A stretch of 64,000 bases of DNA from Oscillospiraceae bacterium (GTDB lineage: Bacteria > Bacillota > Clostridia > UMGS1810), in NCBI GenBank assembly GCA_015068975.1, contig SVJM01000002.1, positions 1 to 64,000 on the forward strand, in the 5' to 3' direction. Positions within the stretch are counted from its first letter, which is position 1. Every line of letters starts with the position of its first letter. The notes under the pieces were generated by a model, which ran no database searches, was not told where the DNA came from, and saw nothing but the letters and a program-made list of their open reading frames with translations. A program made the position numbers and the translations under genes. Positions 25,057 through 33,852 of this stretch are shown here, one piece after another.

Positions 25057-26859
25057 TTATTTGAAAGGTAGATAGTTTCCCGGATCCACAGCTACACCGT
25101 TTCTGAATATCTGAAAATCAAGATGATTTCCTGATGAGATTCCTGTGCTTCCTACTTTTCCAATTTCCTGACCTTTTGTAACCTTGTCTCCCACTTTTAC
25201 TTTTGGAGTTTCTGCCATATGATGATACTTAGTCACCATATTATTATCATGCTTAATTTCTACTGTGTTTCCGTAACCTTCAACCCATCCGGAATATGTT
25301 ACAACACCTTCTTTTGATGATACAACACTTACACCATAGTCACAAGCAAGATCAACTGCCTTATGATAAGTACTTGCTCCTTTTATACCTGTATCTCTTG
25401 GACCAAATCCGCTTGATACAGTATATGAGCTGGTTTTGATAGGCATACCAAATCCACTGGTGCCTGAAGATGTAGCTGAACCAATAACCGAACCTATTAC
25501 CGATCCCGGATTTGAATTTGAACTTGATTCCGATCCTGAAGTTGATCCTGAGCTTGAGCTTTTATTATTTGATTTCGACTTACCATCTTTATGCTCAAGT
25601 TCTTCATGCTGCATGATTCCTTCAAGCGCCTTTTCCTTGAGATCAATATCAGAAGCATATTTTTTTGCTTCCGCATCTTTGTCAGACTGGTATCTGTCTG
25701 ATGCAAATGCCTGATCCGCTACGTATTTGTCTCCTTCCAGCGACTTGTCAGCTTTGTATACATCGGCTTCATAGTTTTTGTCAGATACATATTTATCAGC
25801 CAAATAATTCATGTCGGCAGTGTACTTTTCTCCTTCAAGAGCCTTATCGCTTTCATATTTATCTGCTTCAGCCTGTATATATGTTTTATTTAGTTCAGTG
25901 TTTTTGTCCCTAATATCCTTTTTGTTATCAAGGGTTAAATACTCCGATGTAATATCTCCCTGATCAATAAATCTTTTAAATTCATCATTATTGATAATTT
26001 TTGCATATCTTGCATCTACAAGATTGTTATATTTCTTAATAAGTCTTGAACGCTCATCACTATCAGTTGTGTTCTCAATATCCGCTTTAACCGTATCAAT
26101 TTTTTTCTGGTAATCCATATTTATATTATATACATTGCCCGTAACTGGATTGATATAGGGATTCTCATCCTTGATTTCGTCAGGTATTTCACCTGTAATT
26201 TCCGCCTTTTCTCTGGCAAGTTTCATAGTATTCGTCTTATCCGTCTGCATATTATCAAAATTTTTCTGGTTTTCTTTGCCAAAACTTTCAAGTATCTTAA
26301 GCCCTGTATCCGCTTTTTTCACAGAGTAATCAGCTATTTTTTCATAAGCCTGATTCTTAAAATCCATTTGAAGCTTTTTGGCATCAGCAATTGCTGTTGT
26401 ATCCACACTTCCCTGATTGTATACCATTGCATCTGACAAAGCATCCTTTGATTCTTTGCTTCCCATATCAGTATATCTTTTGTAAATACTCTGTGCATAC
26501 TCAGAAGTAAAAGGATCTGAATTAAATTCATCGTTAAGATTTTTGTATGCATTGCTGATATAATCTGCATTCTCACCGTATCGTTGCTTATCGGAAAGGG
26601 TTTTTCCTGAGATTCTTATATATTCATCCCATGCAGAATCAAGGTCCTTTTTATTAAAATATGTTTTCGAATCAATGTTATCGTAAGGATAATCAATATC
26701 CATACCATCCATTGAAACCTTTTTTGTCTTCTCGTCATATTTGATCAGACTGTCAGTTTCGGCATCACTCATACCATATTTCTTTGCTTTTAGTTTAAAA
26801 TATGGTCGAATGTGCTTTTTTTCTTCATCTTGGTTTACTGTAATATTATTATGTGACAT
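25057..26859 (-). CDS. Phage virion-associated M23 peptidase with long coiled-coil
   Basis: The 600-residue protein has a helical N-terminal 430 residues. These include a run of YxADxxYxxDK-type repeats (about residues 330-410: YTADMNYLADKYVSDK, then related units). A Ser/Gly linker leads to a C-terminal M23 domain (about 480-600) with YHKAVDLACDYG, VTKYHHMAE and SGNHLDFQ. The last motif has Asp where the usual sequence has His (HLHF), so catalysis is uncertain. Such fusions occur in phage tail or ejected internal proteins that open the wall during infection. GGAGG precedes the ATG. Position at the end of the structural genes fits this. Confidence 0.75.
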   Translation of the reverse strand: MSHNNITVNQDEEKKHIRPYFKLKAKKYGMSDAETDSLIKYDEKTKKVSMDGMDIDYPYDNIDSKTYFNKKDLDSAWDEYIRISGKTLSDKQRYGENADYISNAYKNLNDEFNSDPFTSEYAQSIYKRYTDMGSKESKDALSDAMVYNQGSVDTTAIADAKKLQMDFKNQAYEKIADYSVKKADTGLKILESFGKENQKNFDNMQTDKTNTMKLAREKAEITGEIPDEIKDENPYINPVTGNVYNINMDYQKKIDTVKADIENTTDSDERSRLIKKYNNLVDARYAKIINNDEFKRFIDQGDITSEYLTLDNKKDIRDKNTELNKTYIQAEADKYESDKALEGEKYTADMNYLADKYVSDKNYEADVYKADKSLEGDKYVADQAFASDRYQSDKDAEAKKYASDIDLKEKALEGIMQHEELEHKDGKSKSNNKSSSSGSTSGSESSSNSNPGSVIGSVIGSATSSGTSGFGMPIKTSSYTVSSGFGPRDTGIKGASTYHKAVDLACDYGVSVVSSKEGVVTYSGWVEGYGNTVEIKHDNNMVTKYHHMAETPKVKVGDKVTKGQEIGKVGSTGISSGNHLDFQIFRNGVAVDPGNYLPFK

Positions 26860-26873
26860 AAATGCCTCCTTTT

Positions 26874-27293
26874 TTATACATTAATTCTTGCAGCATCAGG
26901 TGTTGATGTACAGATAATATCACTACTTTCAAAAATACTTTCTCCTCTGTTCCCTATTCTTATTTCAGGTATCACCTGTACATAATAAGTTACAGGATGT
27001 GTACTTTTCCCATATCCCAGATCATTTGTTGAAAACAGAATAATTCTTTTTTCATAATTGCAAATAAAATCAGGATTGGCAATAACAACAGAATCTGCAT
27101 ATTTCATGTTGTTTACTTCTCCTGATTGATATCTTTTTATAATCAGGCGATTTACAAAATTTAAAGGAATATTAAACTTAATTGCGAATAATACAGCAGT
27201 ATATACTTTGTCACAAAAAGTCTCACACAAATATCCCATTGTACTGAAACTATTGATAACTGAATGTTTATTTATCATTGTTAATTGTTTCAT
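26874..27293 (-). CDS. Phage module protein of unknown function
   Basis: The 139-residue frame begins MKQLTMINKHSVINSFSTMG and contains a beta-rich second half (THPVTYYVQVIPEIRIGNRG). No membrane segment or known motif is visible. The start is uncertain: the ATG at 27293 lies directly on a GAGGG, and an ATG at 27278 is an alternative. The frame overlaps the end of the gene at 27268 by 26 bases, suggesting coupled translation. From position it is probably a minor virion component. Confidence 0.5.
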   Translation of the reverse strand: MKQLTMINKHSVINSFSTMGYLCETFCDKVYTAVLFAIKFNIPLNFVNRLIIKRYQSGEVNNMKYADSVVIANPDFICNYEKRIILFSTNDLGYGKSTHPVTYYVQVIPEIRIGNRGESIFESSDIICTSTPDAARINV

Positions 27294-27435
27294 CCCTCAT
27301 CATATCAACTATTGTACTAACATTGTATATTTCTTCTTCCAGGTCTTTTTTGAACTTAGAAATCGCTTTATTAAGTGCATCAAGCTCCTTCTCTGCCGAA
27401 ATCATCCTGGAATACAAATCATCACTCTGATTCAA
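27268..27435 (-). CDS. Small coiled-coil protein, TTG start
   Basis: An ATG exists at 27450 in this frame but has no ribosome site. GGAGGGG lies six bases before a TTG at 27435, which I take as the start, giving 55 residues. The product is mostly helical (DDLYSRMISAEKELDALNKA, continuing as coiled-coil). It overlaps the preceding gene's end by 14 bases and the next gene's start, typical of dense phage operons. Its function is unknown. It could be an assembly chaperone. Confidence 0.5.
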   Translation of the reverse strand: MNQSDDLYSRMISAEKELDALNKAISKFKKDLEEEIYNVSTIVDMMRDETINNDK

Positions 27436-29449
27436 ATTTATCCCCTCCATACGCCAGTTTAAGCTCTATCGAATGAATATCCGCATCTCCTTCGCCCTCA
27501 ATATACAGTCTATGATACAGACTTTCGCTTTTTCGTATAGAATACCTCATAACACTAAGTTCCCTTCCAGGGACATACTCTGTAATCATATTTTCATTAT
27601 CGGGAGTCTGATCCTCTGACAGAAGATATACTCTTATGCTGGATTCTCCGTCGCCTTTTAATAAGATTTCCATTTCGGTTACTCTTTGTCTGTCCGGGAT
27701 ATATGTATTAAAGGGATTTGTTTCCAAAAACCACTTTTCTTTATATCCGAGATATTTTGAAGAACCGGAAGTTATACAATAAATCTGGATCTTGGATGTA
27801 TCATAATTTACTGTTTCCAAACCTCCGGGGCGTGTGTCATAACTTGCATATGTCATTACATACACATTATCATTTACTGTGACCATATCCTTGATTTCTT
27901 TGGTTACTCTGTCTTCCGATGTAATATAACTATCATAAGGCAATGCCATTTTTAAAAAACATTTATATTTTGTATCATATGTATATATTGCTTTATCTGA
28001 GTCACAATCAAGATACATATACAAAACTCCTCTTGCAGAAGTAAAACACGCATCATGAATTATTCCGGGTTTTATATCATCCGATATACAGGCTACACTT
28101 GTACCGTTATAGCAGTATACACCCTTGTCATCGGCGAAATACAGCTTACCATCACATTCTGTCACACTCTTCTGACTAAGTGTACCATGATTAAACAGTG
28201 TACCGATTCTGAATGGATTGGTTTTTCCGTATATTTTGTAAGAAGTATCATTAGAAAACGCTATTATTTCACCTGAATAGTCATATAGAGCACATAATTT
28301 TGATGAAGATACACCTTCATTTGCCACAGCAGCAGCCCAGGCATTTGAAGGAGAAAATGAATATACACTGTCATATGAAAAGTCATTTAATGTATTAGGC
28401 TTGGTTGCATAAATTCTTCCCTCACCAACTGCAAACAGTCTTGTGGCACCCGGCATAATCGATGATACATCAGGATATGGAAAGGAATGTGTCACTCCAT
28501 CGGAATCAGTCATATATGCATCGAATGACCTCTTTTTCATACTGTAAACTGAGGTGTTTATACTTCTTTGGACACCGGCTGTTATCCATTCACCGTCAAA
28601 ATACTTATCTTCTTTTGGAAATCCCTTTTCATCAAGCTCAATCATTACAGCATCAGGCATAATTACTATATACTTCTGATAATTTCCAAACATAAGAGAA
28701 GGATCATCAGATGACCACTCAGAAAAGATTTTAGCATCACGTTTTTTGTCACTGTAACCTTTTTTCAGAAGCCAACATTCAAGATAAGAATCATAATAGA
28801 ATAGCTGATTGTCATAATAATATGTCTTGTTGAGCCTCATTTCTATCCATATACCATCATAATAATAATATTTACCATCATACAGATACACAGAGCCTGT
28901 ATCACAATCCCCCATATCAGAGGGTAAAACATCTGTATATCTGTACAATCTTGGGTCAGCATTAATCTCATAATCAGCATAATGCATTCTTATTTCATCT
29001 TCGTCATAAATCACACAGGAGCATACAAGAGCAAAGGTGTTTTTTACCGCTTTTATACAATCACAAATCACATAGTGATTTCCTTTTTTGAAATCTCTTG
29101 ATACAAGTTTACCGTCCTTTATATACTGATACCCGTCGGAAACGTTTTCCCCACACATTCCCCAATGAATGATAAGTATATAATCGCCAAAAGAAAACAT
29201 ATTGCTTCCGCCATCATTTAAAAATTCAGTACTTGGAGCGGTGATATTATAGAAACTAAGCTGCGAATGGATACTCTTTCTTATATCAGAGGATGACAAA
29301 ACCGGATACTTCTTATATGACAAGTTTTCGCATTTTGAAAACCCTCCATGATTAATTATATCTGTGCTTTTTATTCCGTCCGTTAATGAAATATTGATTC
29401 TTTTTGTTTTATTTGCCGGAAACTTTATATTTTTTGGATAATCCGCCAT
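27422..29449 (-). CDS. Large phage structural protein, likely tail nozzle/hub (beta-propeller-like)
   Basis: The 675-residue protein lacks membrane segments and is rich in Tyr, Asp and Ser. It has repeated strand-turn units such as GKYYYYDGIWIEMRLN, DNQLFYYDSYLECWLLKK, GKLYFADDKGVYCYNG and ARGVLYMYLDCDSDKAIYTY, as in beta-propellers. In short-tailed phages a protein of this size and layout follows the capsid and adaptor genes and forms the tail hub or nozzle (P22 gp10, T7 gp12). The order here (capsid, connector, adaptor, this gene) agrees. The assignment is by position and repeat pattern, not by a recognised family. GGAGAG precedes the ATG. Confidence 0.6.
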   Translation of the reverse strand: MADYPKNIKFPANKTKRINISLTDGIKSTDIINHGGFSKCENLSYKKYPVLSSSDIRKSIHSQLSFYNITAPSTEFLNDGGSNMFSFGDYILIIHWGMCGENVSDGYQYIKDGKLVSRDFKKGNHYVICDCIKAVKNTFALVCSCVIYDEDEIRMHYADYEINADPRLYRYTDVLPSDMGDCDTGSVYLYDGKYYYYDGIWIEMRLNKTYYYDNQLFYYDSYLECWLLKKGYSDKKRDAKIFSEWSSDDPSLMFGNYQKYIVIMPDAVMIELDEKGFPKEDKYFDGEWITAGVQRSINTSVYSMKKRSFDAYMTDSDGVTHSFPYPDVSSIMPGATRLFAVGEGRIYATKPNTLNDFSYDSVYSFSPSNAWAAAVANEGVSSSKLCALYDYSGEIIAFSNDTSYKIYGKTNPFRIGTLFNHGTLSQKSVTECDGKLYFADDKGVYCYNGTSVACISDDIKPGIIHDACFTSARGVLYMYLDCDSDKAIYTYDTKYKCFLKMALPYDSYITSEDRVTKEIKDMVTVNDNVYVMTYASYDTRPGGLETVNYDTSKIQIYCITSGSSKYLGYKEKWFLETNPFNTYIPDRQRVTEMEILLKGDGESSIRVYLLSEDQTPDNENMITEYVPGRELSVMRYSIRKSESLYHRLYIEGEGDADIHSIELKLAYGGDKFESE

Positions 29450-29459
29450 TTATTCTCTC

Positions 29460-30137
29460 CTATCTGATATAATCTGCTTCTCTTTGTGCATACCATTTCT
29501 TCAGCTCTTCAAAAAGCAAAATATGCTGATCGCTCCATGCATTTGCCATGGATACATTTCCTGCAAGCATAAAAGCTTCCATACGTATCCTTGCTCTTAT
29601 AACATCAAGAAATCCATCCGGCAAAGGAATAATATACTCCTCTGCGTTTTCTTCAGTGATTTTTTTCGGTCTCATATAAAACATTACTTTATATATCCCG
29701 TCACTTTCATACAAATTTACTACAAGCTTACCATTAACTTTGTAATAAAACCTGTTTCCTTTCGCCATCAGAGACCCGTATGTAGAGCGTGCATATTCGT
29801 TACCGGTTAAACTGAACACCTTGCAGATATCCTCATACATTATTGTGTCGATATCCTCACTGCAATTTTCAAATTCAGGCTTAATCGGATCATATGGATC
29901 AAAACCAATATCAAAATCCAATCCATCGCCAAGATAAGGCTTATTCAAATCGATCATCAAAGTAGAAGTTTTGTACTGATTTACACCGATACATCTTACG
30001 GCCGATGAATATATGTGAAACAGCTCTGCATTTATCCAGTCATAGTATTGCTTTTTCTTAATCTGAGGCAAAGACACATCTATTTCGTCTGTCATTTCAT
30101 CCACAAATTCTTTTACAGTCACATTCCCAATGAGCAT
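29460..30137 (-). CDS. Likely phage adaptor / head-tail connector protein
   Basis: The 225-residue protein begins MLIGNVTVKEFVDEMTDEID, with a helical N-terminus (KKKQYYDWINAELFHIYSSA) and C-terminal helices (PDGFLDVIRARIRMEAFMLA). Helix-rich proteins of about 200 residues just after the capsid act as ring adaptors under the portal in short-tailed phages (P22 gp4, T7 gp11). That is inference from place and size. Its start codon overlaps the stop of the preceding gene (TGATG), and AAAGGAG lies upstream. No enzyme motif is visible. Confidence 0.5.
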   Translation of the reverse strand: MLIGNVTVKEFVDEMTDEIDVSLPQIKKKQYYDWINAELFHIYSSAVRCIGVNQYKTSTLMIDLNKPYLGDGLDFDIGFDPYDPIKPEFENCSEDIDTIMYEDICKVFSLTGNEYARSTYGSLMAKGNRFYYKVNGKLVVNLYESDGIYKVMFYMRPKKITEENAEEYIIPLPDGFLDVIRARIRMEAFMLAGNVSMANAWSDQHILLFEELKKWYAQREADYIR

Positions 30138-30460
30138 CAGTATTCACTCCTTTTTATAAAACCGGTTTTTGAACACTTTTTCTTCCACCATGCACAAAAT
30201 ACAAATTTCATTTTTCTTAAGAATTCACTTTTATACCTGTCTCCCAGCCCCAGCAAATACAGAATATTATCAATTATTGGTGCAAAATACATATCCGAAT
30301 ATTCTGATTCACAATTTAAATCAGTTGAATTCTTCAATGGCTCCATAAGTGGATACATAAGATTAATCTCATTTATTGTTTCATTAAAACATACCAAAAA
30401 CTTAAACTGATCCACGTCAGTATAAGAGGATACTGCTAAATATATATCTTTTACTTTCAT
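30137..30460 (-). CDS. Small phage head-completion type protein
   Basis: The 107-residue protein (MKVKDIYLAVSSYTDVDQFK onward) is helical with a closing basic stretch (KMKFVFCAWWKKKCSK). Size and place directly after the major capsid gene fit a head-completion or connector protein. AAAGGATG precedes the ATG, and its stop overlaps the next start. I do not recognise the family by sequence. Confidence 0.5.
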   Translation of the reverse strand: MKVKDIYLAVSSYTDVDQFKFLVCFNETINEINLMYPLMEPLKNSTDLNCESEYSDMYFAPIIDNILYLLGLGDRYKSEFLRKMKFVFCAWWKKKCSKTGFIKRSEY

Positions 30461-30516
30461 ATTTTCATCCTTTATAAGTCAAAGGGAGGCTTAACCTCCC
30501 TTTGCAATCAATCAGA

Positions 30517-31692
30517 TTAAGCTACACAATTCAAAAGTCTTACACAACCGCCCGGGTTCTTACAAATAAGTTCACCATAATTAAAGAGCAACGCTCTGTA
30601 TGCTGATGAATCTTCCATAAGATTGAAAATTCCGCCTCCCTGAAGTTCAGCAAACTGCCAGTCAAATGAGTGGAACTCAAATACATTTGTATCTACACCC
30701 CAGATTTCATTGTCAGGAACAAAGCTTTCGTTCACACATGCAACTGCTGTGTTTGAGAAAGTGAAATTGATCGCCTTGAATCCGCCGTTAAGTGACATAT
30801 CTCCTTTTTCGTTTCTGATATTATTAACTCTTAAGTACTCAAGATAAGCATCAAAAGCCTTATCGCCAAACATAAGAAGATTTACATTTGAGTTTTTATA
30901 CTGCTTAGCACTTCTCAATGCGCTTGTAATCAAGCCGTCATCGATGTCACCGTCACAATCTATTACAGTTGGCTTAAGATATGGACTTGCTGACTTTTCC
31001 ACGCCATAAATTTTTGTAATTTTGTCATCAAAGATAGAACCAAGACCTGTAATTTCCTTACCAAAAGAGTTCTGAACTGTAATAAAGCCCTTCTGGCATG
31101 TAATGGCTGTTCCGTCAATTGTGATCTTACCTGTGCCATCAGCATTTCTCTCAACACTTAAGATTCTTCTTGCGCTTACCTTTGCAACTGAAGATCCATC
31201 TTCATAAATATCAATGATAAGACCTTCCTTGCAATGCTTATGATTGGATACAGTAATGATATTTGAACTTGTTGTGGCAGAAATCGCTGTGAGTTTTCCT
31301 GATCCGTCACCAAAAAGTGATCTGCCTACATTCCACTTTGCAGACTCATATGCTGCGTTTACTTCAGTATCAAGCGCATTTGCCATTGCACCTGCATCAC
31401 CTGTAAGATGAACTGCCTTGTTTGAAATCTCAATGTTGCAATACATATCCTTTGCATCTATTTCAAAACCTTCAAAAGGAACTGCACCTGACTTAGGTGT
31501 CTGACCTCCTTCTGTACCAAATCCGAAACCACCTGACAAACCGTAAGGCGCTGTAGCCTTGATTTTTGATGATGTGAGCGGCACCTTTCTTATACTCGCA
31601 AGAAAAGGTGATGGCTCTGTGGAAAGCTGATTTTGCCATGCGGGCAAATAGTTATATTTTAAAGCTTTTTCAAAATTAATTAAATTCTGCAT
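30517..31692 (-). CDS. Phage major capsid protein
   Basis: The 391-residue protein starts MQNLINFEKALKYNYLPAWQ. It contains features common to clostridial phage coat proteins: an early GGFGFGTEGGQTPKSGAVPF segment, a helix KWNVGRSLFGDGSG near residue 125, a beta-rich middle domain (residues 140-230, an insertion-domain-like region) and a C-terminal strand FNYGELICKNPGGCVRLLNC. It follows a scaffold-like gene and is preceded by AAGGAGAG. A coat protein of the HK97 fold is expected. About 50 bases downstream a GGGAGGC/GCCTCCC hairpin (near 30480-30500) may weaken read-through. Confidence 0.8.
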   Translation of the reverse strand: MQNLINFEKALKYNYLPAWQNQLSTEPSPFLASIRKVPLTSSKIKATAPYGLSGGFGFGTEGGQTPKSGAVPFEGFEIDAKDMYCNIEISNKAVHLTGDAGAMANALDTEVNAAYESAKWNVGRSLFGDGSGKLTAISATTSSNIITVSNHKHCKEGLIIDIYEDGSSVAKVSARRILSVERNADGTGKITIDGTAITCQKGFITVQNSFGKEITGLGSIFDDKITKIYGVEKSASPYLKPTVIDCDGDIDDGLITSALRSAKQYKNSNVNLLMFGDKAFDAYLEYLRVNNIRNEKGDMSLNGGFKAINFTFSNTAVACVNESFVPDNEIWGVDTNVFEFHSFDWQFAELQGGGIFNLMEDSSAYRALLFNYGELICKNPGGCVRLLNCVA

Positions 31693-31710
31693 AAATTATC
31701 TCTCCTTAAA

Positions 31711-32472
31711 TTATTTAAAAAGTCTGAATGTTGCATTCTTTGCATCCTGCATATTCTTTGGTTTTTCTTCAAGATTAAGCGACGTAATACCGCCTTCAAA
31801 ATTCATATATGGAACAGAATTCTGCTTCTTGATATCCTCGCGTATTTTCAAAGATACAGCATTTCTGAATTCTTCATTGTTTTCAAAAATGTCCATAAGT
31901 TCTTCAACACTCTTCTTTTTGTTCGCAATACATGCATCTCTTCCTTTAAGAATCACGTACGCTGTTACATATTTCTCCATAATATCTTTTGAATTTTTAA
32001 GAGCAGGATAGTTTTCGATGACCTGGTCCATTTCATCGGCTTTATCAGCAGCATCAGCCATCTCTTCTGTGAGAATCATCATTTTGATGACTTTATCTCT
32101 TTCTTCTCTGTCTTTGTATTTTCTGGCACATTCAACCAGTGGAAGAAGTTCATTGTAAAGCTCTTTTCTTGCAATTTCATATATATTTTTTGCAATAAGC
32201 TTTTCATCGGACTCAGCTGAAATCTCTTTTTCGTCCGTGATACTATCTTCTGTTACCTTTTCAGTTTCCTGAATAACTTTTTCTTCGTTTAACTTTTCAA
32301 GATATGATGCAACAAGATCTATCTTGTCCTCAAATGCTTTCATTTTTTCTTCCAAAGAAGTAATTCTCATATTGGTGTCATTTTCAGCATTCTGATCCTT
32401 TTCAGCACTTTCAACAACATTCTCTTCGCGGATTACTTCTTCTTGTGCTAGATTTTTGGTGTTATTTTTCAA
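31711..32472 (-). CDS. Probable phage scaffold protein (TTG start)
   Basis: AGGAGG stands ahead of a TTG at 32472, which I take as the start. The 253-residue product is highly charged and helical: a Glu-rich N-terminus, a coiled-coil around residues 35-75 (SLEEKMKAFEDKIDLVASYL), then helices, and a short basic C-terminal end (KNMQDAKNATFRLFK). Lying just upstream of the capsid gene, with this composition, it matches a capsid assembly scaffold. No protease motif is present, so the scaffold is probably released rather than cleaved. This is inferred from context. Confidence 0.65.
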   Translation of the reverse strand: MKNNTKNLAQEEVIREENVVESAEKDQNAENDTNMRITSLEEKMKAFEDKIDLVASYLEKLNEEKVIQETEKVTEDSITDEKEISAESDEKLIAKNIYEIARKELYNELLPLVECARKYKDREERDKVIKMMILTEEMADAADKADEMDQVIENYPALKNSKDIMEKYVTAYVILKGRDACIANKKKSVEELMDIFENNEEFRNAVSLKIREDIKKQNSVPYMNFEGGITSLNLEEKPKNMQDAKNATFRLFK

Positions 32473-32524
32473 AATAAATTCCTCCTGATTTTATTTAAGG
32501 ATAAGGGGATAAAATAAATTAGTT

Positions 32525-32692
32525 CTATTCTGATAAAGTCAAAGAGGTATAGAACACTTCTTTTTCTTCATCAGTCAGATAGCCATATTTTGACTGATCT
32601 TCTATAAGTGTAACAGCATAACTGAAAGAAAACGTCCCTTCAGCTACGCATTTTATAAATGCATTGATTATTCGTTCTGCTCTTTTAACCAT
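32525..32692 (-). CDS. Small phage protein, 55 residues
   Basis: An ATG at 32692 follows CGGAGGATAT directly and opens a 55-codon frame: MVKRAERIINAFIKCVAEGT, then FSFSYAVTLIEDQSKYGYLT and DEEKEVFYTSLTLSE. The strong ribosome site, spacing to its neighbours (12 bases from the 32705 gene's stop) and helix-friendly sequence argue for a real gene. It resembles in size and style the short two-helix proteins found near phage baseplate or lysis genes. No function is assigned. Confidence 0.65.
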   Translation of the reverse strand: MVKRAERIINAFIKCVAEGTFSFSYAVTLIEDQSKYGYLTDEEKEVFYTSLTLSE

Positions 32693-32704
32693 ATATCCTC
32701 CGTA

Positions 32705-33517
32705 TTATTCTAAAATCATAGCCTTAATTTGGGTAAGCACATCATCAATATTGCAATGTACGCACAGCTCGGCTGTCCCGCCACTGATATTCCATACAAA
32801 ATCCTTTTTTGGTTTTATATCAAGAAGTAATCTCCCTATATATGTATCAGTAATATCTTCAACAATCGGATTTGCTCTTTCAAAGAGAATCTTTATATCA
32901 TTTTCTTCTGCCCAATTGCGGAATGTTTGTATATCAGTTATTCTTTCTCCGTTATAAAAATACCTTTCATCATTTGCTTCCAGTTTTATATATATAAATC
33001 CTGAATAATCAGTACCCACAATTCCTGATGTGTATATACTGCTTGATGAGTGCTTAAGTGTATTGATGTCCTTGCAGTACAAATTGGATATACCTATTTT
33101 TTTAGCATTATCAGTTAACGCCTGAACTGTATTAATCTGAAACGTAGAGTGTGTATCATAAATATTGTTTATGCTGATCTGTTTTAGAATGGTATTAAGT
33201 GAAATTTCATATAGATTTTTTTCATAATAAACCTTTTTGTCAGCATTGTTCACATAAATACAATCTCCGCACTTGAAACCCGCAGTATTTGTAAAACCGA
33301 ACAAAAGAAATGGTATATTATATATCTCTCCGTCTGCATCAATGGTCACTTCTTGCTCCGGCTCAGGATCAGTACCCGTTATTTTAAGATATTTCTTGTA
33401 CCCTATACATTTTCCTGAAAGCTCAACGCCGGTATATAATTCACTGGGACAAAGCAAGTTTATCAGTTTATCTGATTCAGACGATGAGAGACTGTTTTTT
33501 ATAATATTGGAATTCAT
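32705..33517 (-). CDS. Phage minor structural / fibre-type protein
   Basis: The ATG at 33517 is preferred because AGGAGG precedes it; the earlier ATG in frame overlaps that site. The 270-residue protein has a Cys-containing beta-rich N-terminal half (FLLFGFTNTAGFKCGDCIYV). Its C-terminal stretch FRNWAEENDIKILFERANPI followed by VEDITDTYIGRLLL resembles ends of clostridial phage tail-fibre or minor structural proteins (the '...W...ATPIVEDIT' type). It may be a decoration or receptor-binding protein. Its position between portal and scaffold is unusual for a fibre. Confidence 0.5.
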   Translation of the reverse strand: MNSNIIKNSLSSSESDKLINLLCPSELYTGVELSGKCIGYKKYLKITGTDPEPEQEVTIDADGEIYNIPFLLFGFTNTAGFKCGDCIYVNNADKKVYYEKNLYEISLNTILKQISINNIYDTHSTFQINTVQALTDNAKKIGISNLYCKDINTLKHSSSSIYTSGIVGTDYSGFIYIKLEANDERYFYNGERITDIQTFRNWAEENDIKILFERANPIVEDITDTYIGRLLLDIKPKKDFVWNISGGTAELCVHCNIDDVLTQIKAMILE

Positions 33518-33525
33518 ATTTCCTC

Positions 33526-33771
33526 CTAACACATTATAACTCTGAGTATCAGTCTCTGACTATCATCATTAGACTTCGCTTTTATAATATTTATAGTTTT
33601 ATTTATATTGTCACCATTGTTTATTCCGATCCACTCAGCTGTGCTTAAATCTTCGCTGAGAGTAGCACTGAGAACTATCCCGGGATCTGCCTGAAATCCT
33701 ATATCGGATATCTTCATTCTTGATAATGATACATCGGGAATTTTAATATATATCTCTTCTCCCGATGACAA
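33526..33771 (-). CDS. Small phage structural protein, start uncertain (possible ATA start at 33825)
   Basis: The usual start codons give only a TTG at 33771 without a ribosome site. In the same frame AAAGGAG at about 33835 is followed, at nine bases, by ATA at 33825. Reading from there adds an N-terminus IYTFKRINRGYNYYFEKV that joins smoothly to SSGEEIYIKIPDVSLSRM. A stop codon lies between the ribosome site and this ATA, so no upstream ATG/GTG/TTG is possible. The protein (81 or 99 residues) is beta-rich with no known motif and ends beside the 33517 gene start. Confidence 0.5.
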   Translation of the reverse strand: MSSGEEIYIKIPDVSLSRMKISDIGFQADPGIVLSATLSEDLSTAEWIGINNGDNINKTINIIKAKSNDDSQRLILRVIMC

Positions 33772-33852
33772 TACTTTTTCGAAATAATAGTTGTATCCTC
33801 TGTTAATTCTTTTGAAGGTGTATATAAAAAATCACTCCTTTCAAGTATTAAT

